Shown here one piece after another: positions 1 through 11,779 of a DNA stretch of 64,000 bases (position 1 is its first letter; the number at the start of each line of letters is the position of its first letter). Source of the DNA: Echinometra lucunter (Eukaryota > Echinodermata > Echinoidea > Camarodonta > Echinometridae); the NCBI GenBank assembly GCA_029962745.1, contig CM057153.1:13591241-13655240 (forward strand), given 5' to 3'. Below the pieces are notes generated by a model. That model did no database searches, had not been told where the DNA came from, and saw only the letters and a list, made by a program, of their open reading frames with translations. A program made the translations under genes and the position numbers.

Positions 1-1306
1 CTATATGTGTAATAAAGACTACAGCCTGATATGGCCACCTTCACCTTGTCATCAGCATCAATAGCAGGAGCAGCATCATGATTATAATCATGTCATCAAC
101 AACATCATCATCATCATCATCATCCTATGATAGTCACATGACAACTTTGGTCATGTGACCTACCATGGCAGAACAGCAATCACTTAATTACCAAAGAATC
201 TTGCACTGGGAACTATGGTTGTATTAGAGGCAGTAGGATAACTTGTATGTAATATCTGTCATCATCCTGCTTCAGTCAGTCATGTGACTTAATTGGTCAG
301 TGACCCCTCAGTATTCACTATTTACTTATTCAACCATAGAAAACATAAAATCAAAACAATAATGTAGCAGTGTACAACAGTGAATGAAATAATGGTTAGG
401 GACACCAAAAAGCAGATTGCTTGTAAATGGCATCCCAGTGCAAAATGAAAAACACATGAAATAACTTACACTGAAAACAAACAAATATGACATGTTTCTT
501 TGTTCCCAATTTAAGCATGAAATAACTACAAAGTGCAGCTGTCTGCTTATGGATGTGTCATTCCCTGTGTCTCTGTTTATTGTGGTGAGGGATGAAAGCA
601 GCCTCATGCAGGTTTTGTAAATGTGTTAGTGCCTTAACCATGGGTTGTAATTAAGTCAAGGGTATCACAGAAAATCCATTGTTGTAATCAAATAGTAGTG
701 CAACCGCATAATAGAGAATGGAACAAACCATTGTTTCGTAGGTAATTATGTTCAAAGGAGATTTTTCTTGAGCCATAGTTTTTCACCCATATTATCTGTC
801 AACCTACATAGAAGATTTGGTTATAAAAAAGATTGAAATTTTAATATTTTTAGTGGCTAATTAAATAATACAAATATGTATGTAATACTCAAGATGCACT
901 GTACTATTACACACATAAGAACGAATGCTTTGTATATTTGCTGGGTTTATAATGTATTGCTACAAGCCAATTCTGATCTGTATTATTAAAGTTGTAAATT
1001 AAATATACTTGTACTTACCAAACACCAGGTGATTACACGTACTTGGTGAAGCAATTTGACAACTGATATTCTATGCATATTTTTAGAGTAAGGGGACATA
1101 AACTTACATGTACCTGTATGTCGAAAGCAAGAGGGGGAAAAGAGTATTGAATCAGTGCATTATTGCTTATAGTGCTAAATATGTTTTTTTGAATACCACT
1201 CCTCCATTTAAATGATTTAGTCATTATGTACATGTATTACATGCATAAAATAATGCTACTGTCTGCTTATCCTGTCATAAGAATATTATAATGCATGTGC
1301 AAGTGC
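1..1306. other. AT-rich non-coding stretch
   Basis: No exon, RNA gene or transposon end is recognisable. The only structured feature is a short (ATC)n microsatellite at about 103-123. Open frames are short and show no coding bias. Confidence 0.6.
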
Positions 1307-1480
1307 TTAATGCTCATGTACAGTATTGGTAGCAAAAAGAAAGTTGACATGAAACTGATTAAATATAGTCTCACATTGTCCGTCTTCCATTAAAAGATAC
1401 ATAAGTGAGGTCATGTGATATTCCATTCCTGATTTCTGGTGAATTTCAGCATAAATATTTGAAATGAACACAACGTACGT

Positions 1481-2455
1481 GTTATTTTGTGCCCTAAGCT
1501 AGGACACCCCAATTCCTGACTGCTCCACACACAATGATCACAGCTCTTCGTACTCCTCCTGCATAAACAGAACTCTTACTGGTTTTACACCTGTGCAGGC
1601 CTGTGTGACTTTACGTCCCATGACCAAGCATCAAAAGTATTTTTCGCCTTTCATTCGTGACAGGAATTATTTAAAGCCTAATTTGATCAGCTTTTATTCT
1701 TCAAATTGGCAACACCAACATTCTTATTTTATTGCTACATTTTTCTTATAAAACGTCATGTATCTGAAATGAATATAAATTGACAGAAATTATGATGAGA
1801 AGTCAAAAAGTTGCCAATTTTCAGGGGAAAAATGGTGATTTTAAACCTTCTATCACATTGCCAATTTAAGGATTTTAATGCTTATTTTCCTTTAACAAAT
1901 TTTCAGCATCAAACAACGAATATTAACACAACCAAAATGGGCACAGTTTGTGTAGAATTTTTTGCTCTTTCTGCTCATGTATTTGGTATGATTTTTAGAG
2001 CTCTGCATCAAAAGTTATTGGACCAAACCACATAATGTGGACCCTCTGTCACGAATGGGTTAATTATGTTGAATATTCAACTTGTGGAAAGAACTTCACA
2101 GCATCTTAGTTTTGCTTTTATCTTTCTGTTGAGTAGCTGAAAGCAGAGAAATCTGACGAAAAGATTTTAAGGGCCTACCAAAACTGTATATAACCTTTAA
2201 AGGTCCATTCCGGTAATGGTACGTCCCAAAAAATGTTTGTCAGCGTTTCTTGTTTTCAGCTTGTCACTGGCAATACAAATGTAAAACTAAGAGGCTGCAA
2301 AGGTTTTTCCTCTTCAAGTTGAATATACATGTATAACAAATTAGAGATGCAAAATACTTTTTTTCAACCTGGGCGAAAAAAAATTCACACAGGCCTAGAC
2401 ATGTGTAGAACCAAAGAGAGTTTTGGTTGGTGCAACGTAGTGTACAAAGCGCTGT
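1481..2455. repeat. Tandem duplication, unit 1 (975 bp)
   Basis: Begins GTTATTTTGTGCCCTAAGC and is followed directly by a second copy with the same start. It keeps a segment of about 270 bp (roughly 2066-2335) that unit 2 lacks. The short open frame at 1811-2035 has an equivalent in unit 2, but a one-base indel near its start and the repeat setting argue against a gene. Confidence 0.85.
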
Positions 2456-3171
2456 GTTATTTTGTGCCCTAAGCTAGGACACCCCAATTCCTGACTGCTC
2501 CACACACAACGATCACAGCTCTTCGTACTCCTCCTGCATAAATAGAACTCTTACTGGTTTTACACCTGTGCAGGCCTGTGTGACTTTACGTCCCATGACC
2601 AAGCATCAAAAAGTATTTTTCGCCTTTCATTCGTGACAGGAATTATTTAAAGCCTAATTTGATCAGCTTTTATTCTTCAAATTGGCAACACCAACATTCT
2701 TATTTTATTGCTACATTTTTCTTATAAAATGTCATGTATCTGAAGTGAATATAAATTGACAGAAATTATGATGAGAAGTCAAAAAGCTGCCAATTTGCAA
2801 GGGAAAACGGTGATTTTAAACTTTCCATCACATTGCCAATTTAAGGATTTTAATGCTTATTTTCCTTTAAAAAATTTTCAGCATCAAACAACGAATATTG
2901 ACGCAACCAAAAGGGGCACAGTTTGTGTAGAATTTTTTGCTCTTTCTGCTCATGTATTTGGTATGATTTTTAGGGCTTTGCATCAAAAGATATTAGGCCA
3001 AACCACAAAATGTGGACTCTCTGTCACAAATGGGTTAACAAATGAGAGATGTAAAAAAATTTTTAAAAATTTCAGCTGGGTGAAAAGAATTCACACAGGC
3101 CTAGACATGTGTAGAACCAAAGAGAGTTTCGTTGGTGCGACGTAGTGTACAAAGCACTGTGATCGTTGTGT
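2456..3171. repeat. Tandem duplication, unit 2 (about 716 bp)
   Basis: Same start as unit 1 at an offset of 975 bp and about 95% similar by eye. It lacks the unit-1 segment 2066-2335 and runs into the right inverted repeat at about 3157. The 129-codon frame at 2756-3145 is a repeat-derived frame, not a recognised protein. Confidence 0.85.
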
Positions 3172-3440
3172 GGGCAGCGATCGGGGTGCAGGGCACCTAG
3201 GGTACAGCAGAATGTAACAGTTACATTGTGGTTGTTTCAAGTATTTACACTGAAATTCATCGGAAATCATGAGTGGAATATCACATGATCTCATGCATGT
3301 ATCTTTTTATGCATGGTGGACAATGTGAGACTGTATTCAATCAGTTTCATGCCAATTTTTCTTTTTGCTACCACAACTTTATATGAGCTTTAAGCTTTTA
3401 TTTGCTTCCAGCTAGGTCCTGCTATCTGTGAATTCTTGCT

Positions 3441-3542
3441 CCGAGTCTGGAGTAAAGGAAGGTACGCTTATCTACCGCCAGTACTGTCTACCACTATCCT
3501 ATTTAGCTTTTTCATGCGTTAATCCATCTTCTCCAGACTCGG
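3441..3542. repeat. Perfect 12-bp inverted repeat
   Basis: CCGAGTCTGGAG at 3441-3452 faces CTCCAGACTCGG at 3531-3542 across a 78-bp spacer. It lies just outside the preceding foldback element. It may be a small MITE remnant or a chance hairpin. Confidence 0.5.
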
Positions 3543-4127
3543 TATAACTCGTCTTTAGTGGCAGCAGTGAAAGCCCACTCCTCCAAGCAGAATATAGCTT
3601 CAGATCTTGCACTAAACTCATGATATGATATCATAAAAGTAGGTAGGGGCATAACTTATGTTGGGGAAAAAAAAAAAAATCAGTATTGTTGTAGGGACTT
3701 GTCCAGTTCACATTTATATGGTACTGAAGTTGAATTGGCCTTATTTTCCCTCTCAAGTTTTATCAGTAATGCTAGCACCGCTTTTGGTACTCAGGTCAAA
3801 GTTCAGTATCTCGCCCTTTCCCCTGAATTACATCCATTAGCTTTTAGAAACCATTTTTTGTTTGTTTTGAATTTTATAGATGTCATGTGTAAATATACAA
3901 ACAAAGATATGATTATGATGCACTAAAAATGTAAATAAAAGAAAGAAAGACTTACACATGAAAATTGTGTCCGTAATGGGTTCTGTTGACTTGTGCAACT
4001 GGTATGTACTGATGTTTTCAGTAAAAGCTGAGAACACTCATGAAATTGTTCAAATAGTGAAAGCAGTACATGTATACACCTGTATTGTTAAGAAATACAT
4101 TTGCATATATATATATAAATATACACA
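3543..4127. other. Non-coding AT-rich stretch
   Basis: No gene seen. It holds a poly(A) run near 3666 and a short (TA)/(CA) microsatellite at about 4104-4130 that abuts the next element. Confidence 0.6.
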
Positions 4128-5494
4128 CACTCAACAAAAAAAGAAAGTAAACACTTTTTAAAGTTCAGTTTTTCATAAAAGACTTTCATAAACATCAATA
4201 TACATGTAAATTAAAGGAAATTTAATGGTCTTTTAACATGGTAGGTGAACATAAAGAGAAATTTTATGCATGAGTGAACACATTGTTTTTCTCTTGCAAG
4301 GTACAAAAGGAAAAATTGCAAAAATGGACAGCTTGCCATTCATGTGTAAATACTCTTAAACATAACAATGGGAACAAAAGATGAAACTGACACAATGAGA
4401 GACTTGTTTGAAAGTGCATAAGTGAATCTTTGCTCTCTTTATCCCTTTCCACCCCCCCCCCCCTAAAAAAAAAAAGACAAAAAATGATTAGAAACTTCTG
4501 TTAAATCCAACATCTGGAGTTAACGAAAGGGTGACTAAATGCATCAAATTCGATTTTTAAAAAATCAATTTCTTGATTAAGAAATTAAGTTGTCTTTCAG
4601 TCTGGTAGGTGAACACAATACGAAACTTTATGCAAAGAGTGTACGCATTCATTTATCTGTTCCAAAGTGCCAAAGTGAAAGTTTAAAAAATGCAACAATT
4701 TTTTGCAAAGACAAACAACTTGATATTCACCGTCATACTGCACAAGAAATATAAAAAGAAAAAATAAAAGTTTGCATGGTTTGTTGTACATGTACTTGAA
4801 AAGAAAATCAGTCTTAAAAATCTAAAAATTGACCAAGGAACCAAAGTGGCACAGTATGGGAGATTAAGGACAATGCATTTCGAGGGTACGCTTTTGAACA
4901 TAACATAAGTGTTCGCTGGAATTGCATTATACTTATCCAACAAGCAACACCACCGAATTATCATACTGTCATTTCGTTTGATGACTCGTATATAAATTAA
5001 TAACAACAGATCAGTTGTGGGGCATTTTATCACCCTTGTGGCTACTGCAGATGCAATTTAAATCTGGACTTAACAAAAGTCCTTCTTTTTTGTTTTCTTT
5101 CGTGTTTTGTTTTTTGTTTTTGTTTTTTAGTGTGTGGGGGGAGGGGTGGGGTTGGAAAGAGATAAAGAGAGCGAAGGCACAATTATACGATCTCAACCAA
5201 GTCTCTCATTGTGTAAATTTCATCTTTTATTCCACCACATAACACCACATAAAAGATGAAATTTAAACAATGAGAGACACATGAATAGCAAAGTGTCCAT
5301 TTTTGCAATATTTACTTTTGTACCTTGGAAAAGAAAAACAAATGTGTTCGCTCATGCGTAAAGTTTATCTTTGTGTTTACCTTCCAGGTTAAAAGACCAC
5401 TGAATTTCCTTTAATTTGATGTATAATATATTGATTTTTATGGAAGTCTTCCATGAAAAATCTTAAGAAGTGTTTACTTTTTTTTGTTGAGTGT
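4128..5494. mobile_element. Tc1/mariner-like foldback element (1,367 bp)
   Basis: The left end CACTCAACAAAAAAAG is mirrored by the right end TTTTTTTGTTGAGTG, which is followed by TA. The left TA is masked by a CA microsatellite. The arms are about 360 bp: 4128-4485 matches, inverted, 5248-5494 plus 5100-5230. The TA flank and CACTCAACAAAA terminus are typical of Tc1/mariner-type elements. No transposase frame is present. A third, diverged copy of the arm lies inside at about 4590-4735, so the element is composite. Confidence 0.75.
5201..5279. repeat. Hairpin of about 30-bp arms
   Basis: GTCTCTCATTGTGTAAATTT at 5201 pairs with its near-perfect inverse ending at 5279, across an 18-bp loop. This is where two partial copies of the element's arm meet head to head. 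Confidence 0.8.
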
Positions 5495-6020
5495 AGATTA
5501 GAAACAAGTATGGTGGTGCATACGTTTATGGCTATCATATTTGTAGCAACGTCTATTTTGTCACCAATCCAAAAGAGTGAAAACGTTTGACCTTTGCTAA
5601 GTTTTAACATTTCAGTTTTAGATGACACATGTTTAAAATCCAGCGATCGAAAAAAAAAAGAAATGGGAATACTTTGTTCACTCTTGATAGGGCTCCCTCA
5701 CCCAAGTCTGTCGATCATTGGCTTTGTGCATTCTCCTTTCAAGTAAGGCCAATGCCCCCTCCCCCTCCCCCTCCCATGATGTCTGCGACTCTGCCCCCTC
5801 CCCCCCCCCCCAAAAAAAAGAAAAAGGTCGGATCGCACTTGTGCTAAAAAAATGCCTTCATTGCCTTTTTAACTTAAACGATATCACTTAACTTCATTCT
5901 TTCCAAAATGCACCATTCACATGGGACGCGAATTACAGTGATCGTTTATCAACAATTCTTCAAAGTAAACATCGCCCCCTCTGTTTTACACACACATGGG
6001 TGCGTGCATGAGCAGTAAAC
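5495..6020. other. Non-coding stretch with C-rich tract
   Basis: No gene seen. A (CCCCCT)n and poly(C) tract spans about 5752-5812. The frame through it would encode proline and lysine runs and is not taken as real. Confidence 0.6.
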
Positions 6021-6184
6021 CAGGGGAACGTTTCATCAACATTTGTTGTCTGACAAGTTGTCAGATCTGACATCTTTCCTTGATTTTGATTGGCTGAGAA
6101 GCATCGTTACTATGGCAACTGTCAGATAAAACAGACTTTGTCGGATAAAACATCCGACAAGTCCTTTCATAAAACGCTCCCCTG
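6021..6184. mobile_element. MITE, family 1 (GGGGARCGTTTCAT ends)
   Basis: Begins CAGGGGAACGTTTCAT and ends ATAAAACGCTCCCCTG, so the termini are inverted. The core carries AGATGTCAGATCTGACA-like palindromic words and an ATTGGCTGAGA motif. An inverted copy of the same family lies at 20401-20532. Short, palindromic and without coding capacity. Confidence 0.85.
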
Positions 6185-6740
6185 TTCTACAAAAAGTTCA
6201 TCAAGAGCACGGCTCTAAAATGTACAGGCGAATCATGCAACCCTGATCAAACTTGCGTTTGACTTAATTTCTTGATTTTTTTTTCAACGTGACTCTCTTT
6301 TTCAGCAAAAGGCTTCGAAACCGAGTGGACTTCAGTAATTACATGTAAAGGCCTACGCAGGCCAATAGTTGTTTGAAAACTTAGTCGGGAAAGTGGAAAG
6401 CCTCAGAACTTTATGATATACAAAATGTATTTCTGCAAAAAATAAAATAAAATAAAAAGATAAACGGTAAAAAAGTTCTTCACACTTGTCTTTGTTGGTA
6501 AAGAATGAATTATTAGACTCATTTAAAATGTTTAGCAAAGTTGAACGCTGTTCTACTATTTCACTGTTCTCAGTATTCCTCAGTTGTCCCTTCATATCTG
6601 CTACCTAGCTCTTTTTCTAGGCTCATAAAAGACTTTATTAGGAAAAAGAAATGTAAAGAAAAGAAGGAAGAAAATAAAGATAATGGAAGAAGAAGAAATA
6701 AATCATGTGAGAATCAATCAAACAACAAATTGGGAGACGG
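6185..6740. other. Non-coding AT-rich stretch
   Basis: No gene, element end or RNA gene recognised. Confidence 0.5.
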
Positions 6741-6833
6741 GGAGAGATGGAGAGAGAGAGAGAGAGTAAGAAAGGGACATGAGATAGGAGAAAGAGAGAG
6801 AGAGAGAGAGAAATAGAGAAAGAGAGAGAGAGT
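6741..6833. repeat. (GA)n microsatellite
   Basis: Interrupted AG/GA dinucleotide run. Overlapping frames encode Arg-Glu repeats and are not genes. Confidence 0.9.
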
Positions 6834-8353
6834 TGGCGAACATTTGGAGAAGAAAAAAAGTAATCCTACCCGTGTTCGAAAACAATCAAGGTAAAAGAAA
6901 ATTCCTGTACATGTATAGAGTTATACATATCCACCTTCCCCTTCCAGCCCTATCTTATTCAGAAATACAATGTATGTACGCAAAAACGTGAAAAACAGTT
7001 GGCCCCCAAATTTTACATAAACCCCGTAGAAAAAAAAACAGATTTCCTCAGATTTTCACGACTTCAATCTGGGGGGCACGCCCCAAAAACTTTTAAGGAT
7101 AGGGGACACAATCGTGTATGTTCCCCTGCCCCTCCCCCATCTTATGCCCCCCTAAAATCTAAGCTAAGGAACTCTTTTAGAATCCCACCCCCCGCAAAAA
7201 AAAGATGAAATAGCATAAAACAAATATATAAATAAATAAATAAATAAATAAATAAATACAAAATAATCTGTATATGAATAATAGATTGGCACCCCTGCCA
7301 ATTCCTGCAGACCGTTCTCCTCAAGAAGGCAGACAAGTTAAGTTTGTGCTTCATAGTGAAGTATTATCAAATAAAATCAACATGAGACGAGCATATGATT
7401 CGTAACAGTTCAAATTATAAGTTTTCAAAGTTACATGTAGGCTTATGAGAAAAACTGCTCTACTACCAGTACCATAACTTGTAAACTTTGGGACCTCACT
7501 ATGTTGTTGTGCTCGTGCTTGTGCTCAATGGAACAACAGGTGTTTGGGCCTCAATATCCATTATGACTGTCCATCATTGTTCATCTGTGATTCTCATTTG
7601 TCATGATTCGAACAGATTTATCTGGAATGTTTACAACTTGTCAGCATCGTGGGAAGGCTATTCTTCATTTTCATATCTCATGCAAGGATATTGTGTTTGG
7701 CATTTTAAAGGTGCATTTTTTTTTAAGTCGACGCACAAAGAATATGGATGCTCATTCCCTCGTAAACAAGAATAAAAGATGAATAAAGATGAATATCCCA
7801 AAAATTCCTTTGGATACGTTCTTGATGACGCAGGAGAGGACCCGTCATTCCCATGACAACACATTCAGTTGTAGCAGGCGGTTTGGGGGTTTAGTTTTTT
7901 GAGGGGAAGGGGCACTTCCAGTCCATAAGCCCTCCTCTTTTAAAAAAAAACCCACATGCATTGTCCCCCCCCCGCTTTGTGTAGATTTTTCCTCTTTTTA
8001 GACTTGATGACCTTTTATGTTTTGTTTTGTTTTGCCTTTTTATTTATGGGGGTTACTGGTCAGAATTTTTCAGAGATTTGTCCCCCCCCCCCCCCCCTTC
8101 ATATTGAAAACCTTAATTTGTCAGAATATCAACAATTCAACATAACATAGGTAGTACGTTTTGCAATGGTTTCGCAAAAAATAGACAAATAATCAACCTT
8201 GACACGATATACATGTATAATCTGACAATAGATCATTTTATGACAGAACATGATTCATCACATGACCCAATATAACAATGACAAAAAAAATGAATGATTA
8301 TTATTATTTTTTTTAACTTCGGGAAAAATAATATTTCGCGTTACAGAACACAA
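6834..8353. other. Non-coding stretch with homopolymer tracts
   Basis: No gene seen. Contents: a C/G-rich patch at about 7060-7200, an (AAAT)n repeat at about 7225-7258, and a poly(C) run of 16 at 8082-8097. A 95-codon frame at 7488-7775 has no recognisable domain. Confidence 0.55.
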
Positions 8354-9303
8354 AAAATTATGTTGATTTTTTGCCACTTTGTCATGTGTTTCTCGATTTT
8401 GTTTTCTCTCCTTCGTGATGAATTCATCACTTGAACGTGTAAGGCACAATATGATAAATAAAATGTTTCATTTCAGGAATAATTCCACCCCCCCCCCTCC
8501 ATTAAAAAAAACATTCTTGATCCGCCCCTGTTATAGCAACAAACAAATATCACTCATAGAGACATGTGGGTCAAATCACGTGCTTTGAAATTTGCCGTAC
8601 AATGTATAATAGGCTTTTTCGGATGAAAGCATATTTCTTTCTGTCATTGTTCTCCGGATATCAAATCGTGGAAAGTACTGATCGTCCTTGAACGTAGTAC
8701 ATATTAAATCAGAGAATTTATTGTGTTACATTTCAAAGGTTTATCAGATTTATGATCATATTCGTTATGCTTTAATAACTTTATTTCTAAACTATGGCTT
8801 CGTACAAGTACAGAACTGAATAAAAATGCTGCTGCTGACGTTCAAACCATGCCCATGTAGTTCCTGGATACTGATCGGCTTTGAAATCAGCACCATGATC
8901 TTCTTGACTGAATTTCCGTACCCACCATCAGCAGCAAGTTCACACGCCTGGAATTACAGTCAACCTTGCATAAGTCGAAACGTTGAATAAATCAAAGATA
9001 TTCACAACAACCCTCTCTTTAATTATCTGTTGTTGCAATGTTTTTCAGTCATGTAAATCGAATTTTGTCGAAGTCGAAGTAATTTCTTAAGTCCCAGTAG
9101 ATCAGACTTAGGCAAGTTCGACTGTATTTCCCAGTTAGGGTCATGTGTTTAAAATGGACAGTAAAGAAATTTAGTCTTCACTTATCAGGCTTACATCATC
9201 ACTATATAGATCGCACGAAAATTTTTGTCTTTATTTCCTCTAAGTATATGAAGGCACATTCTGCTATACTGGATATCTTTTAAATGAGATCAGCAAGAAA
9301 CTG
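8354..9303. repeat. Tandem duplication, copy 1 (950 bp)
   Basis: Starts AAAATTATGTTGATTTTTTG and ends GATCAGCAAGAAACTG. Copy 2 starts at the very next base with the same sequence, so the duplication is exactly head to tail. Identity is high by eye, with scattered substitutions and small indels. Confidence 0.93.
8957..9124. mobile_element. TA-flanked MITE (168 bp), copy 1
   Basis: Ends CAGTCAACCTTGCATAAGTC and GACTTAGGCAAGTTCGACTG are imperfect inverted repeats, flanked by TA on both sides. This is typical of a Tc1/mariner-derived MITE. It was present before the local duplication because both copies carry it. Confidence 0.8.
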
Positions 9304-9882
9304 AAAATTATGTTGATTTTTTGCCACTTTGTCATGTGTTTCTCGATTTTGTTTTCTCTCCTTCGTGATGAATTCATCACTTGAACGTGTAAGGCACAAT
9401 ATGATAAATAAAATGTTTCATTTCAGGAATGATTCCACCCCTCCCCCTCCATTTAAAAAAAAAAAACATTCTTGATCCGCCCCTGTTATAGCAACAAATA
9501 AATATCACTCATAGAGACACATGGGTCAAATCACGTGCTTTGAAATTTGCCGTACAATGTATAATAGGCTTTTTCGGATGAAAGCATATTTCTTTCTGTC
9601 ATTGTTCTCCGGATATCAAATCGTGGAAAGTACTGATCGTCCTTGAACTAGTACATTTTCAATCAGAGAACTTATTGTGTTACATTTCAAAGGTTTATCA
9701 GACTTATAATCATATTCGTTATGCTTCAATAATTTTACTTCTAAACTGTGGCTTCATACAAGTACAGAACTGAATAAAAATGCTGCTGCCGACGTTCAAA
9801 CCATGCCCATGTAGTTCCTGGATACTGATCGGCTTTGAAATCAGCACCATGATCTTCTTGACTGAATTTCCGTACCCACCAT

Positions 9883-10359
9883 ATTTTCATATTTCATATT
9901 TGTTTGGAATTTATTTCTGCGTTCAACATGTTCAACACAATACAACATAATCAATTATTACATAGATTTTATACATATACATTTTAGACACACGAATCAT
10001 TTACATTCTCTTTCTGAATATAAAAAAAAGTATATGAAAAATATTATTTAACTGAATTTCAGAACGCAGGAGACCGTCGTCATGAGCGACCTGCTTGATG
10101 TTGACGACGGCCTCAAGGTAAAAAAACGACATGTAAAACTTACACATTTTTTAACAAGAGGTCATGAGGGTGCAGTGCAAGTGCATTAGAGGAGGAGGGG
10201 TCAAAATTCATTTAAGAGTAAAATAGATAAATAATATAAAAATAAGTATAAGTATAATCAATGTGGCGGATTTGAATACAATGATATTAGGTTGCGCTTC
10301 ATAGTGGCTTTAAAGGAATAAAGTGAGGAACACATGTTTATAGTTGCGGGTAAATTGTT
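9883..10359 (-). mobile_element. 477-bp insertion with CCAT TSD, LINE-3'-end-like
   Basis: Copy 1 reads CCCACCATCAGCAGC. Copy 2 reads CCCACCAT, then the insertion, then CCATCAGCAGC, which gives a 4-bp duplication CCAT at 9879-9882 and 10360-10363. On the minus strand the insert ends GCAGAAATAAATTCC and then a repetitive AAATATG-type tail, as expected for a 5'-truncated non-LTR element 3' end. It contains a GC-rich 55-bp island at 10063-10117. Confidence 0.75.
10063..10117 (+). other. GC-rich exon-like or stem-loop island
   Basis: Preceded by GAATTTCAG and followed by GTAAAA, so it looks like an internal exon. Starting from its second base it reads 18 codons, TQETVVMSDLLDVDDGLK, with mostly G or C in third positions, unlike its surroundings. 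It also holds a perfect 9-bp inverted repeat, CCGTCGTCA and TGACGACGG, so a structural stem-loop of the retroelement 3' end is an equally good reading. Function unknown. Confidence 0.3.
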
Positions 10360-10391
10360 CCATCAGCAGCAAGTTCACACGCCTGGAATTA

Positions 10392-10554
10392 CAGTCAACC
10401 TTGCATAAGTCGAAACGTTGCATAAGTCAAAGATATTCACAACAACCGTCTCTTTAATTATCTGTTATTGCAATGTTTTTCAGTCATGTAAATTTTGTCT
10501 AAGTCGATGTAATTTCTTAAGTCCCAGTAGATTAGACTTAGGCAAGTTCGACTG
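10392..10554. mobile_element. TA-flanked MITE (163 bp), copy 2
   Basis: Duplicate of the MITE at 8957-9124, carried along by the tandem duplication, with the same CAGTCAACC and GTTCGACTG termini and TA flanks. Confidence 0.8.
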
Positions 10555-10737
10555 TATTTCCCAATTAGGGTCATGTGTTCAAAATGGACAGTAAAGAAAT
10601 TTAGACTTCACTTATCAGGCTTACATCATCACTATATAGATCGCACGAAAATTTTCAGTTGTCTTTATTTCCTCAAAGTATATGGAAGCACATTCTGCTA
10701 TGCTGGATATCTTTTAAAAGAGATCAGCAAGAAACTG

Positions 10738-11381
10738 TCATTCATCGCTCTCTGTTTCATTTTTGTACTACTGAATACTGAATATGGGTCTCCATGAAAT
10801 TCAAGACACAGTCCAGCTGTCCACAGGACTCTTCTGAGTTCTGAAGAGTGATTCATTTAATCAAAAACACTCAAGTAGGATGTTTCACAGATTTTAATTC
10901 TTATATGATTATTTCTTAAATATTATTACTCTCAGAATAGTTAGTTTAAAATCATAAGGTTGTTTGAAATATGAACCTACCAACTCAGTGTTGGTTTACA
11001 GTTTTTTGTATGTAAAACATAGGCCTATATAGTAATTATAGTAATTTCTCTCTTTCCTCATCTCCCTACCTCCCCCTCTGCCCGTAACTTTTTGTTCCGC
11101 ATTTCTTTCGTTTTCTCTTAAAGAGTACTATTTATTTATCGTTAGTGCACGTTATTGTTATTACATTGATTCATTGATCAGGTTGATTGTATAAAGTATC
11201 CCACTATCTCAGATCTGCATTTCCCTCCTCTGTCATATCCTCATACTCCTCTCTCTTTCTCCGTCTCTCATATAATTTGTGATTGTGACATGTGCTCGAA
11301 ATCATTAATGAGTAGGTGATATATACCTGTGGTATTTATGGTTATTTATTGATTCACAGTAACTTGTTTAGACATCTAATT
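10738..11381. other. Non-coding AT-rich stretch
   Basis: No gene or element recognised. Pyrimidine-rich from about 11045 onward. Confidence 0.5.
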
Positions 11382-11409
11382 TTCTCTCTCTCGCTCTCTC
11401 CCCTCCCCC

Positions 11410-11447
<38 letters not shown>

Positions 11448-11460
11448 CCTCCCTCTCTCA
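11382..11460. repeat. (CT)n microsatellite
   Basis: Long CT dinucleotide run with a CCCTCCCCCC interruption. Frames on both strands are Leu-Ser or Arg-Glu repeats. Confidence 0.95.
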
Positions 11461-11779
11461 TCTGCTTTCCTACTGTGCCAGTTTTTTTTCCACTATGTAC
11501 TATAAATATGCCGGATACCAGGTACATGTAGAATATCAAACCATGCAGGTATTAATGATCATGATGTCAAGCTCTCCAGCCGCTGTTCTTATCAGATTTA
11601 CATGTATTTATTTTCTAATTGTAATTTGCACGTCTATTATCTTGTGAATAATTGTTTTTAAATTGCGGATTTTATTTTTTTGTCTTTTGTTATTTTCCAT
11701 GTGTAGAACACATTTCTTGTTATCGCATTTTCTATCATTGTAAATCAGGCACAATTCAGCCATTGGGATGCGAAGTGTC

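Larger units (their letters stand above)
1307..3395. mobile_element. Foldback DNA element, long TIRs, internal duplication
   Basis: About 240 bp at 1307-1545 reappears as an inverted, diverged copy at 3157-3395. Matching words include GGTAGCAAAAAG, CATGAAACTGATT, TCTCACATTGTCC, ATGTGATATTCCA and CACACAAYGATCACAG. The interior is a direct tandem duplication, and no transposase reading frame is present. This is the form of a non-autonomous foldback or MITE-like element. The outer boundary is soft and I could not find a clean target-site duplication, so the superfamily is not assigned. Confidence 0.75.
9304..10737. repeat. Tandem duplication, copy 2, interrupted
   Basis: Repeats copy 1 from AAAATTATGTTG to GCAAGAAACTG but is about 484 bp longer. 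Almost all of the excess is one insertion at 9883-10359, so copy 1 preserves the empty site. Confidence 0.93.

Noticed and set aside
2756..3145. 129-codon frame shared with 1811-2035
   Set aside because: Conservation is explained by the recent tandem duplication; a frame-changing indel separates the copies.
3658..3926. Overlapping frames of 60-75 codons
   Set aside because: Two frames overlap in the same short stretch with no coding bias.
7488..7775. 95-codon plus-strand frame
   Set aside because: No signal peptide with a cleavage site, domain, splice signal or paralogue; within chance for AT-rich DNA.
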